Shown: piece after piece, positions 53,501 to 64,000 of the stretch
Position numbering within the stretch: the stretch's first letter is position 1
Layout: every line of letters starts with the position of its first letter
Assembly: GCF_030265065.1 (NCBI RefSeq)
Contig: NC_080405.1
Location: 22,456,501 to 22,520,500 of the forward strand
DNA: 64,000 bases
From: Corythoichthys intestinalis
Taxonomy: Eukaryota; Chordata; Actinopteri; Syngnathiformes; Syngnathidae
Direction of reading: 5' to 3'
Made by a program: the position numbers and the translations under genes
Notes under the pieces: model-generated
Told to the model about the DNA's origin: nothing
What the model saw: only the letters and a program-made list of their open reading frames with translations
Databases searched by the model: none

Positions 53501-56500
53501 TGTCTGACAATGAATGACCTGAAAAAAATTAAAGTGGCATCTGACTCCCACCGTTGTTATCTTTTCTGATGTAACGAAACAACTTTAGTAAGGGGGAAGT
53601 GTAAATAATTTAATAGAATTAGGATTTGTTATTAATGAAAAAATTCAAAGTGTTCGTTTGTTGTCACCGAGTAGCATTTGTGTTCGCTACACAAAACTAA
53701 CAATATGAATTACCCCTAAGAACGATCAGAGACGTAAGACAACCAGAAGATATAATATATAAGAAAGACTGGGCATATGGTGGTAAAGGATAGCTTGTTG
53801 AAACAGGAGAACGTCATTGTCAGTAACATAAGGCAAACGTGTCTTTTTCCCATCTTTTTCAGCCCTCAACACGCAAGCCATCTCTAACTGAACTTTTGTA
53901 TGTTCTTTCACATATTTACCAGTGAATTTGGCACAAGGGACATCATTTTCAGACAGAATTGGTAGGTTTAGCTCTGTAAACATCTCCTTCATACCCTATT
54001 TTCATTCATTTTCTATTGGGGACAAACGGGAGCTTGTCCCCCCCAGCAACAGTAGCTAACGCCATGAATATCAAACAATTAGCTAAACTTCAGCTCATAC
54101 CTCGAAAAACTTGTTAACTCTGGTGTGTGTTTTTTAAAGACATGTGGGTGTTTACTGTTCTTACTCTTGTGCTGTGTCGATCATTCTGGATGCCATTGTC
54201 CAGGACCTTGGCTTCTAGCTGTGCCTCTGTGAGAGGCGGCCTGAGGAAGGGAGGCTGTATTTCTACTGTCTGAGGCTTCCGTGACCGACCCGTATATCTA
54301 AAACAAAGTACAAATGATGCCATACATCATAAAATAACAAAAAAGAAGAAAATTATTTCTATTTATACTTCATCGCTGCTAACCGCCAGACGGTGGTGCA
54401 AACCGTAGTTCCATTCATAACTTTCTATATATGTCATACATGATTTATTCCAATCTAGACTCATTAGAAAAATGAAAGAGGAGGTAGAAAAAGGAAGAAA
54501 AAGGCAGTATAAAAAAAACACTAGTTTTAGGCCTTTTAAAAGAAAATGAAGGAAGACTAACCTGGGAGCCAGTGAGCTGCAAAGTACATGTGAAATATTC
54601 CTCACACAACCGTTAGTGAAGGGGTTAACGCCTCCACGAAACTTTCCGGTCACCTAAAGCGTTCCGGAAATGGAAGCAGGAAAAGCACAGAATTCTTTAG
54701 GTGTTCAGTGTGGATTTAATAAAAACACACACACCTGAAATGTCTCAACTTGCATTTACCTGCTCATTTGTGGTGCGACCTCGAGCCACAAGCACAATAT
54801 GGAACCCAGTCAGGCCAGCAACTGGGACAAAAAACAGACCAGCAACACACATCACTGCCATACTGGTAGGGCAGAAGCTAAGGAAAAATACGAAGCCAAA
54901 CCCAGGCAAAGGTAAACAAAGACAGAAAATCTGGAATCACAGTACAGTATGTAGTACTGTTTTTAATTTACATCTTGAGGGCGAGGTAAAGGATACGTCA
55001 CAGCAGCATGTGGCGTGTCAAGTTGCTGGCGGTGGTGAAGCACATAAAGGAGGCCAAAGCCAAAAACATCCACTATGTGGGTGGTGAGTGAGAGCAGGAA
55101 GAGAAAGAAGTAGCGATAGTTCCGTCGACCAATACAGTTGTTCACCCAGGGACAGTGGTGGTCGAAGTCCTGACAAAGCACAGAGGACAAATTGTAAAAA
55201 CCATCAAAGAAACGAAGACATTATTCAAATTTCATCTACAAATAATCTTTATTTCAGTCAACAGTGAAATACAATTTTTTGCACTGTCAAAGTTTCAACA
55301 TGGAAAAGTACTGAAAACCCTGAAAAATGTACATGAACCTGAACCAGATGCGCATATCAAACTACTGTAGTAGCCCTTTGCATTAATCAGTGCACACGAA
55401 GTAGCTCATAAGTTTCAAACCTTTGGACACTACATCACTCCCTCATGTTATATTGCTCAATTATTTTTTTGATCAAACAATAATTTTTCATCCCTTGATT
55501 TTAGTTAGAGATGCAATGTGTGAATTGTGCACATACCTCCACACAGTTGTCACAGACTGAGCAATGTGAGCAGCGCGGGGGTCGGTAGAAGCGACAGGTG
55601 GAGCACCATTTCATCCGCACCTGGATGCCTTTGATCTCCACCGTTTTATAGAGTGGTGCACGAAAATCATCCTCTTTGTCCTCATCCTCCTCCGCTGTGG
55701 AGTAGGCCAAAAATAAATAAATAAAAAAACAAGACTTGATTGCATTTGGAAGCTGCTAGAGAAAACTGAAATAATGGGTGGGCACGATAAAAAACTGAAT
55801 AAAAGACTGACAAAATAACAGAGAATTCTACAATGCGTTTTCTGTGATAAATTCGGTTCCAGTTCACTTAGCTTTCGCATGCAAAGGTTGCCAGGTAAAG
55901 AGACTGTAGATAAAGTCGCAACCCGATAAGGACAACATTTTAGATGAATATCGTGCCACAAGTTTGACACAGTAGACGGAATGCATTTATCAAAACATGT
56001 ACACACCTATTGGCGCTTGAAGAAACCATGTAAGCATTCCAAAACATCCTGGTCAAGTTTTAGCACTTAAACAAATCAATCATAATGGTCAAAATTAAAG
56101 CATGTTATGACATGTTTGGTTTAAGACAACCAAATGCCTCTCATTGTAATGCTGGCACATTGGCTAAAAAATTAATCTAATACTCAGTATCTGCATTGCA
56201 GCTATTTTTAGAGAATCGGACAGTATCGGATTTGGTCAAAAGATCAGATTTGATCCAGTTTTCACGTGTATTTTACAGCACTGTGACATCTCGCTTTTGG
56301 GCTGCTCTAATGCAAATCACTTAGTAAACAAGTCCGCTGTGTAGGACTATTTTCTTTGAGAAACCAATAATAGAAGGAAAGCATTGTGTACCATTTTTAA
56401 ACAGAGCATTTCTCAAGAAGGTGCCAGCAGTGTTCACTTAAAAAAATGATGTTATTTATTGGCTGTATTCTTTTTTGCATTATTTTTAACCGTTTAAAAA

Positions 56501-57605
56501 TAGTATCGGATCAGGATCAGCAAAACATCATGAAAAAAATGTGTCAGATCCAAAGTTAAAAAAAAAAAAAAAAAAAGCATAAAGTCATAATATAAAGCCA
56601 AAAAAATATCATCTTGTATCTACCTCGGGGGAAGACTCCAGGATCCATAAAAGTAGCCATACAGAAGTTGGCCAGCGTGAAGAGGAAGATCACAGCGATA
56701 TAAATGGGAATGATGGGGGAGAAGTACTCATACAACCATGGACAGCTATGAGATATAAGAACAAGAAAAGTACACTGTCACTTTTTTTTTTTTTTTTAAC
56801 AAAACAGCCGTTTTGAACATTTTTGTCAGAATGATCACTTTTAGGGATGCTTTGTCTGTACAAGGTGAATCAGCATTGTATAATTCGAGATTTCTCCAGT
56901 TAAATGGTGATCCAACACCATAAATTGTTAGCTGCAAGTGAATAAAAGAGGTTGCATCATTGTTTCATTTTCACTCAATGGGGGCATAATGGGTGCTTTG
57001 CCTGTTAAAAACTAGCATGTTTAAAATGGTTGCTCAATAACATTTGCCACTGACCACTTTAAAGAAATTGGACTTGGGGTGCTTTTTAAAAAGCTTCAGC
57101 CAGCCGGTTTTGCTTATGTGAATGGGTCCTCTAAGTGATATTAGAAAACACTCCTAAAAGCTGATATTGCTTTCTTTTTGTGCATAGCATGAAGGGAAAA
57201 GGATTTCAATCCATTATGAGTCAGCAGCATAAAAAGTTAAACACCTCTGACAATATTCGTGGGCACCAAATGTGAAAAAACTGCACCTCACTCAATAAGA
57301 CAGAATACAAAATAATATGCAGATGTATGCAATGTAAATCTTATCTAAATCTTTTATGTTGTAAGCAGTGGCGGTTTTAGGGGTGGGGCACCAGGGGCAA
57401 TGGCCCCACCTCCAATTTGAATGGCCTCTGAAGTGCCCCTGTTCCCATTTTAGCACAGACCAAAGAAATCGGTGAATCCTTCTTTTCTGAAGTGAGAGAG
57501 AATGTTGTTTCTAGAGCAGGCCAGAACGATAAATCGTTTGAACATTGTCATCGCGTTTTGCGGATGCGCAATACTCGCATTGCAAGGATGCGTGATATTT
57601 AATTT

Positions 57606-57636
<31 letters not shown>

Positions 57637-60144
57637 CACACACAACTTGTTTTTCTGCTTCATGCTCCTACAGTTCCACAGCCTCTCACCCTCTCTCCTG
57701 CTAAGCAGTGCGACCAAACGGGTTTTTTTTTGGTCACCAGTGCAGCTGCCATTTGGTACTTAAAGTTAACAATGATTGACAGGTTTGTGGTCTTGATTTG
57801 GCCAGAGAAGACTCCGGTAACTTTACGATCAAAAACACAAACGTGTTAATCACCCTTAAGGTTGTTACACACTAGCGGTAGCCTAGTCTGAAGTGTGCTG
57901 TGGCAATAGCGTACCGCACGAATGCTATGTTTAGACCGTGACTTCCTCCGGAAGCAGAAGAGTTAAGTTATAGACCCGCCCTCTTATAGAAGCTATGTTA
58001 TTTTTTCAACTTTTCTCCAGTAATCTTTCAAAAACAAACATGCCGATCAAACATTGCTTTTATGAAATTTGTAGAAACGACTCTCGACATTACGACATAT
58101 GAAGGAAGTTTTCTTCATACGTTTCTCGAAACCAAAACTTCGGATGAAAAAATGTGAACAATGAATCAACTTGCGTGGACTTTTAACACCAGCTCGGTGA
58201 ATCCATTCAAATATCATATACAGTAAAGAATTTGTTGGGTTGGCATGGTCTTTCAGAGAACAAAGAGGTAAGCCATTTTGATATTTTTTTTTATTTTTTA
58301 GCGTGACGTGCCGTGCTGCTTTCGTCTGACAATGAATGACCTGAAAACATTTAAAATGGTATCTGACTGCCACTGTTACCTTTTGTGTTGTAAAAAAAAA
58401 ACAACTAGTTTAGGAGAAGTGTAAATAAAATATACAATTAAGATTTGTTATTAATGAAAAAATTAAAACATTGTTGGCTGTCGCTGAGTAGCATTTGCGA
58501 TCGCTACACAAAACTAACAAATTACCCCCAAAGAACGGACAGAGACGTAGGACAAACAGAAGATATAATATATAAGAAAGACAGGGCTGGTGGTAAAGGA
58601 TAGCTTGTTGAAACGGGAGAATGTTATTGTCAGTCGCGTAAGAAAAAGGTGTCGATAAAAAAGCTAAGGCTATGCTTAGGTTGGCTCATTTTTTTCATCT
58701 TTTTCAGCCCTCAACACTCAAACCTCTCTTTAACTGAACATTTCTATGTTCTTCCACATCTTTACCAGTGAATTTGGCCCCAGGGACATCATTTTCGGAC
58801 AGATTTGGTAGGTTTAGCTCTGTAAACATCTCCTTCGTACACGATTTCCATTCATTTCCTCTTGAGGACAAACGGTGGCGTGTCCCCCCCCCAGCAACAG
58901 TAGGTAACATCATGAATATTAATGAGCGGAAGTGACGTGTTGCTTGCGGTACGCCACTCGTTTATTGTGTGAGAGGTTGCTCTAGGCAGCGTGAGTATCA
59001 AAGCGTGAGTGAATTTGAGTGGACTCACTCAATTAAGCATTTAATAAAGACAAGCATTTTTCTACGTTATTAAATCATTCACATTATGAAGGCAGCGCGC
59101 TTGGGTTTTCTCCGGGTTCCAGCCACATGCCAAAAATACGTGCATGGTATGCTGATTGAACACTCCAAATTGTCCGTAGGTTTGAGTGTGTGCGTGAATG
59201 GTTGTGTGTCTATGTGTGCCCTGCGACTGGCTGCCTTTTGCCTGGAGTTAGCTGTGATTGATAGGCTCCAGCACCCCCACAAACCTCGTAAGGATAAGCG
59301 GTTCAGAAGATGAATGAATGATTTATATGAATGATATGGAGTGATTTCAAGTATGACGATAACGGTCTAGCAATGAATAATGTGGGTGCGTCTACATTTT
59401 GTGCTGGTGCACCTTAAGAAAAAAATTAGGCGCACCAATGCATCCAATGCCAGAAGTGTGGAGCCTTCGCAAAGTTATTTTTTTCCTATAACGTTCAGGA
59501 ATATCCCTAACAGAGCTATTCAAGTTATTTGGTGAAAATTCTTCTAGTTTTAATATGGAATGTATCGCAAACCAAGAAATCACAATGATAGTTTTTTCCA
59601 ATATCGTTCAGGCCCATTCCAGAGTATGTTAAACATTATTGCTGCTTTTTGTGTTTAAAATGGCTTTTCAAAACTGATTAATATTATGGTTCCATGCATT
59701 ATATCCCTTCTTGCACACAGTATGATTGAATACAAACTGCTACAAACTTTAGTGGTTCATTTGTGCTTGACAGTGTCAAGCAAAGATATGTTTACCGCCA
59801 GACGCAGGATAATCTGCGTATTTCTTTGTTGACCTAATCAAACACTAAACAAAGATGGCAGCCACACTTGACCCCAGATGATTACATGTGGCCCCTTCTT
59901 GGCCTGTTTCAGAAAAATCCTAGAACCGCCACTGGTTGTAAGAATATATAAAATACAGTGCAAGACTGAAATTTCATTTAAGGTGAGGGACTCACGTGAA
60001 GCAGAAGAAGAGGGTGGTGGATCCAACAAGGAAGGTTGTTGCTGCAGACACCGGGACATATCGGCTGGGTCTAAAAGGGCGGGGAGGAGCAGAAACCTGG
60101 CCACCTACTCCTCCCCCAACACCCCCACCACTGAAGCCCGGCAT
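45687..60144 (-). CDS. zdhhc5: Palmitoyltransferase ZDHHC5
   Basis: ZDHHC5 is a plasma-membrane protein S-acyltransferase. Coding exons on the minus strand: 60144-59996, 56745-56624, 55694-55537, 55169-54997, 54862-54760, 54653-54562, 54297-54165, 52625-52517, 52430-52327, 51568-50631 and 45792-45687 (TGA). They total 728 residues against 715 in human, with all phases closing. Order: four membrane segments (near 29-50, 60-82, 160-188 and 203-228), with the Cys-rich domain between the second and third ([20 protein letters not shown]) and catalytic DHHC at 146-149 within [13 protein letters not shown] long cytosolic Ser/Pro-rich tail follows, with [20 protein letters not shown] and [11 protein letters not shown] blocks and Gly runs. 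The end YEISV is the PDZ-binding tail of the family. The start MPGFSGGG is Gly-rich and longer than the human N-terminus, but leads into [10 protein letters not shown]. The last exon uses the acceptor at 45793-45795; the AG nearer KKVTGVGG would break the frame. Confidence 0.95.
46671..48357 (+). mobile_element. hAT element with BED-finger remnant, in last zdhhc5 intron
   Basis: Ends TAGAGCTGTCCCGACTAGTC and, reversed, TAGGGCTGTCCCAAACGACT lie within an 8-bp target duplication TAACCCAC/AAACCCAC (46663-46670 and 48358-48365, 7 of 8). The plus strand near 47238-47395 decodes to a degraded BED zinc finger ([20 protein letters not shown], then a stop, then [14 protein letters not shown]). The catalytic and dimerisation regions are gone, replaced by AT-rich DNA with an (AT)n tract at about 47520-47565. 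Confidence 0.88.
49393..49627. mobile_element. hAT MITE related to 8843-9078
   Basis: Inverted ends are CAGTGGTGTCCAAACTATTC and, reversed, CAGCATGGGTGTCCAAACCT. The interior shares GATGACA, CAGTTGATTG-like and AACAAAAACCAGGACCCACA blocks with the MITE at 8843-9078 in reverse orientation. The target duplication is not clear. It lies in the last zdhhc5 intron. Confidence 0.65.
52690..52765. repeat. Foldback family F fragment
   Basis: CAGCCAGTCATCCCTGTTTA, then AATTGTACATCTACTGTTGG and CAATGGCAGTCAAATAC, match the outer arm of the family seen at 33780-33890. Only a half copy is present. Confidence 0.4.
53163..54075. mobile_element. Non-autonomous transposon with THAP-type exon and convergent second frame, copy 1
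   Basis: On the plus strand near 53291 a frame begins [20 protein letters not shown] and, after a one-base slip, contains [20 protein letters not shown]; it ends at a splice-donor-like GAGGTAAGCC. Its early CxxxxC spacing and FP motif are the THAP zinc-finger pattern. On the minus strand from 53992 a frame reads [37 protein letters not shown]. The same pair, in the same arrangement, recurs at 57908-58955. Both copies are internally deleted. It lies between zdhhc5 exons. Confidence 0.65.
57908..58955. mobile_element. THAP-type non-autonomous transposon, copy 2
   Basis: The sequences near the ends, GCGTACCGCACG on the left and, reversed, GGCGTACCGCAAGC on the right, are inverted. It is collinear with copy 1 at 53163-54075: [20 protein letters not shown] from about 58039 on the plus strand, then the conserved donor AAAGAGGTAAGCC near 58263. 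The convergent minus-strand frame (about 58836 downward) reads [35 protein letters not shown]. Both frames are truncated. Confidence 0.65.
59097..59325 (+). repeat. Dispersed percomorph SINE-like repeat
   Basis: The block order TTCTCCGGGTTCCAGCCACA, CCAAAAATACGTGCATGGTA, TGATTGAACACTCCAAATTG, CCCTGCGACTGGCTG, GATAGGCTCCAGCACCCCCA and GGATAAGCGGTTCAGAAGAT, ending in (GAAT)n, is that of a very common teleost dispersed repeat. It is nested in the hAT element at 57366-59934. Confidence 0.7.
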
Positions 60145-61775
60145 CAGAGACTGAGCAATGATGGGAAGACCGAGAGAGAGGTAGCTATCTACTATCTATC
60201 AACTGAAAATGATGTTTGACGAGTTAGAGTGACAAAAGTGTTTGTTTGGAAGAGGCCATGGGATGAAATAAATCAAAGCAGCATATGAATGGAAACAGTC
60301 GGCAAACTTCCCAGCACTACAACACTCAAATATATATTCTTTAAAATCTTATAGCAATACAGTATACAATTCTACTTGCATTTTCATGTTATGTATATAT
60401 AAAATTCCCTAAGCTAAATTAGATTTCAAGCATTATAAAAGCAAGAGCAAGTGATACAAAAATATGTATAGGAAATTCATAAATATTTTTGTATGGCTTC
60501 AATGGTACTGCGTTTGGCGCAATAAGGTAATTACGTCTTTTTCAACAATAACACTCCTACTTGTGCATACTAAAGCACAGCATTAAACGTTTGTCAATGG
60601 ATTGCAATTGCTGTGCTTGAATCTGGCTTGGAAAGGAAAAATCAAGTAAACCTCAAAATAAGCGAGCAGAAAATTAAAGATTTAGCGGATGAAGGGCCAA
60701 CAGGCAGAGAACAGAAGCACATCATAAAAAAACAGGCAAAGGATTGAGCACAGCAGCTGCTGATGACTTGTATGATTGTCCCAAGGGGTCTTATTTAGGC
60801 ACTGGCTGGGTGGAAGAAACTGAGCATGGCTGAGGGCTGCAGGCAGGACGGCTCCACACTGTTGAACTGTCAAAATTGATATAAAAATGAAAAGAAATTC
60901 ACTTTCGCCTAATATGAAATTGAACTCTGAAGACGTCGTTCAAAACTTGATTTCAACTGAAATGGTATCTTTTGTGTCTTCAACCTTATAAAAGTATGTC
61001 CAAGTCCATGCCGAATGCTTTGAGAGCCCAACTTTAAATGTCAATGTGGCAACAGGAGGGGGGAAATAAAAAAAATAAAAGAAATCAACTCATTCCAAAA
61101 AGAACTGTGCAGGTCACTGCGGTGTCACTGTGCTTGTCCAGGCCTGGATGCAGAAACCTCTCCCACCTCCACATTCTCTGCACATAGACCTCCTCTTCCA
61201 TTGTGCAGCTTTGAAACAAAGCCATCTGCAACATGCCGGTTACATAGTCTGAAGTATCCTTATCCTGAAGTCCTTATATTTTTTTGTCCAAGTGATGTTG
61301 TTCCTCCACACCTTCTGACAGGTGACTGTAGGAGCCTCTGTAGGGGTGGGGTTGGGGTGTGGGGGGGTGCAGAGTGAATATGAATGATAATACATCTCGA
61401 CATGCTGCTCTTATGTTTCACAGTAACTTGATATTATCAAACAAAAGATACCTTTAAAGGGTTTGGGTTTTAACTAGAAAGTAGATAATACAGTGCTGCA
61501 TAATTTCCTAGAAAACCACATCTCCAAAATCAAAGAATTTCAAAATTCATACAAATAATCATTTACGAATCTTACCGGTAACTGCAGCAAAAGATGGTAA
61601 CACTTAATACAGCAACTTATTTGATACGGAATACTGTGAAGTTTGATGAACACTTTTGTAACACATTTGGACAAATTACCTCTAATTATGTTATTACGGT
61701 ATATATTTAATGAAATCCATTTAAGATAAAACAACGGTCATGTCAATTATTTTTCCGCAGTAACTTATTGTTACT
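60145..61775 (-). other. zdhhc5 upstream / 5' UTR region
   Basis: This stretch lies upstream of the zdhhc5 initiator on the minus strand and should include 5' UTR sequence. I see no further coding exon, no clear promoter motif set and no transposon end. An extra non-coding first exon, common in this gene, could lie here or beyond the window. Confidence 0.4.
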
Positions 61776-62759
61776 AAAGATGTCACGATCGCGATTGATC
61801 GGGTCCAATCACATCATTTTCAAAGTATCGGAATCGGCAAAAAATTATCGGAAATGCCTTTTTTAAATATATTTTATTTAAATTGTTTTCTAATTGTATT
61901 TAACGTTACAGCCAAAATATCTTACACTCATCCAGAGTAGCTTTGGCTTAAAGTAGGGCTATCAAATTTATTGCGTTAACGGCGGTATTTTTTTTAATTA
62001 ATCACGTTAAATAATTAACGCATGCGCTGCACGACTCACTTACACATTGTCACGTTCAATCTATAAAGACGCCGTTTTACCTATAAATAGCGCTAAAAGG
62101 CAGCGTATAATGAGTAGAGAGAATTTTGACAGCCTTTGGGGCCATTTTTATGTGGCTAAAGCCTTACAATACCGCTCTCAGAAAATACAATTATCGTGGG
62201 AGGCAATATGGGGAAGAAAGGTAGTAGCTGATCATTTTCTTAACACCCTATGCTCTTTCCCAACGCAGAGAAGATATACCAATTGGTGCCCCTACGCAGT
62301 CATGGTTGCACTTCCCATCATGCATTTGGGCAGAAGTTAAATGGCTGCAGTATCATTTACTGAAAGCTCAACAAATACACTAGATGGCAATATTTAGTCA
62401 CAATATACAGTCACATTTATCCTTTAAGAATTACAAGTCTTTCTATCCGTGGATCCCACTCACAGAAAGAATGTTAATAATGTCTTGAGTATTTATTGTC
62501 ATAATAAACAAATACAGTACTTATGTACTGTATGTTGAATGTACATATTAGTCCGAGTTGTATTCATTTTTTTCTTAATGCGTTGCCAAAATGTATATGA
62601 TCGGGAAAAATTATCGGGAATGATTGGAATTGAATCGGGAGCAAAAAAAAAAAAAAAAAAAAAAAAAGCAATCGGATCGTGAAATATCAGGATTGGCAGA
62701 TACTCAAACTAAAACGATCGGATCGGGAGCAAAAAAACATGACCCTACAACAACCCTAA
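61776..62759. mobile_element. Composite hAT element, family E copy 2
   Basis: The 8-bp target duplication TTGTTACT/TTGTTACC (61768-61775 and 62760-62767, 7 of 8) bounds a 984-bp element collinear with 19670-20673 in opposite orientation. It includes the internal family C-like part (TAGGGCTATCAAATTTATTG near 61955). A poly(A) run near 62646-62667 is slippage. No intact frame is present. Confidence 0.85.
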
Positions 62760-62767
62760 TTGTTACC

Positions 62768-64000
62768 CTAATTCATATAGCCAAATCTCTGCGACTATTT
62801 ACATTTTCAAATGATCACTTCGACAACATGCTAAGAATATCAGAATGTTCCATAAGCGGTGAGCTATTTTAAGATCAGGCTTGAGGGCTGCTCATGTAGT
62901 CCACGAGATGTTTCTTTTTGATGCCTTAAATCGCATAGATTGTATGTGTATGCCTTCTTTTCCGTCTCATGATTTAAGCTATAGATCAAGGAGACATTGA
63001 CCAATGAAAAAGTTTTGGATGATGGGTATAATATAAGCAATGGCAATGACCAGGAAAAGGAAAAGATCTGCACGCTTGAAAACAGTCCAAATAAGTATGA
63101 ATTCTTGCCCAGTAGTCAAGAAATAAAAATAAATTAAAAAAAACATCCAGAAAAAAAGAATGAACGACTCACTCAGAGAACATTTAAACTATACTGTAAT
63201 TTTCACACTATAAGGCGCACATGTTTATAAGCCGACACCCACCAAATTTGACACGTTTTGACAAGCCGCACTGGCTTATAAGCCGCAGCTGTCCTTACTG
63301 AATTATGGGATAATTGCACCAAAAGATATTAACTGGTAACACTTTATTTGACCGCAGCATCGTACGACTGTCATAAGACCAAATGAACCACCATGAAGAT
63401 TTGAACCAATTACCAGCAAAGCTTCATTGCTTCGAGAAGCTTCATTTAGCCGTCACTGCTCCCACTGGGGAAACAGTCAACCTCTGCTGCCACCTGCTGT
63501 CAACACTATTATTGTCCAACATGCCTCCGAGCATGCATTGTAGTGCTACAGATGTAAATAACAATCAAAATTTATGTGCTATGCTAAATATTTTTTCAGT
63601 TACTGTTCCAGTTGTTTCATTAATTGCTAGTTATGGTATTTAGTAACACTTATTCGACAGTGGCGCCATATAACTGTCATTAGACAATTATAATGATGAC
63701 ATGACACTGTCATGAGCATTAATGAATGCTTATAACAGATGTCATTTAGTAGAGGCGTGGGAAATTTCCGATTCTTAGATTATTCGCGATTCGGCCGTGG
63801 AAGATTCGAGAACGATTCACAAATATCCAAATTCCGATTATTGAATTATACCAGGTAAAACGGAAATAAAACAGTCAGCGCGGTCTTTGGGACGCAATGA
63901 GGAACGGACCGAGAGTAAATATCATGTTCAACTCATACCACTAGATAAAAAAAAACATACCTGATTGCAGCTGACAGCCGCTACAAACAACGCCCAGTTG
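62768..64000. other. Right-edge repeats, no gene
   Basis: Three repeat traces can be recognised: TATAAGGCGCAC and TTATAAGCCG blocks at about 63205-63300; a GGTAACACTTTATTTGACCG block at about 63335-63380 with a diverged repeat of it near 63645-63690 (AGTAACACTTATTCGACAGT); and ATTTCCGATTCTTAGATTAT from about 63770, which looks like the end of another hAT. No coding exon was found. Confidence 0.45.

Larger units (their letters stand above)
57366..59934. mobile_element. hAT-type element next to zdhhc5 exon 1, with nested elements
   Basis: The perfect 8-bp target duplication GTTGTAAG (57358-57365 and 59935-59942) flanks ends CAGTGGCGGTTTTAGGGGTG and, reversed, CAGTGGCGGTTCTAGGATTT. The 2569-bp span contains the THAP-type element copy 2 (57908-58955), a SINE-like repeat (59097-59325) and poly-G (about 57616-57635). 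Its right end lies about 50 bp from the exon 1 splice donor of zdhhc5. Confidence 0.9.

Noticed and set aside
53726-53992. 88-codon minus-strand frame as a host gene
   Set aside because: The same sequence recurs at about 58700-58840 in the same element arrangement, so it is transposon-derived.
54701-55087. 128-codon plus-strand frame
   Set aside because: It runs antisense across two zdhhc5 exons and an intron and contains no domain.

Overview
The window is vertebrate nuclear DNA and almost certainly comes from a percomorph-type teleost. Five spliced host genes have vertebrate-like exon phases and GT-AG junctions. They sit in a dense background of fish DNA transposons: four Tc1-like elements with a recognisable transposase, many hAT-type elements with 8-bp target duplications, foldback MITEs and SINE-like repeats. 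I saw no prokaryotic features, CRISPR array, rRNA or tRNA gene, and no retroviral or LTR element. Nothing supports naming a species.

Host genes in order. (1) slc43a1 (+), the LAT3 amino-acid transporter, is represented only by its last ten coding exons (1319-10633); its 5' part lies off the left edge. (2) med19 (-), a Mediator subunit, has six coding exons (12916-23951). The last exon of 22 codons is isolated by a 5.8-kb transposon-filled intron. slc43a1 and med19 converge, and their poly(A) signals lie about 20 bp apart. (3) pmf1 (-), a MIS12-complex kinetochore protein, has four exons (25739-32776). (4) tmx2 (+), a thioredoxin-related ER membrane protein, has eight exons (32971-41197). pmf1 and tmx2 are head to head with 194 bp between start codons, which implies a shared bidirectional promoter. 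(5) zdhhc5 (-), a DHHC palmitoyltransferase, has eleven exons (45687-60144) and converges on tmx2. Every assembled reading frame closes exactly across all junctions. In human, SLC43A1, ZDHHC5, MED19 and TMX2 also lie together on 11q12, whereas PMF1 is on chromosome 1.

Mobile DNA fills the introns and intergenic spaces, often nested. Many insertions can be bounded to the base by target-site duplications. The most notable are a palindromic Tc1 in a tmx2 intron whose two arms both derive from the same end of the element; a composite hAT present twice, each copy with its own target duplication; a hAT inserted into an unclassified repeat whose second copy preserves the empty site; and two copies of an element pairing a THAP-type zinc-finger exon with a convergent second reading frame. 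I found no convincing new gene system. The unusual material is transposon architecture and the layout of the gene boundaries.
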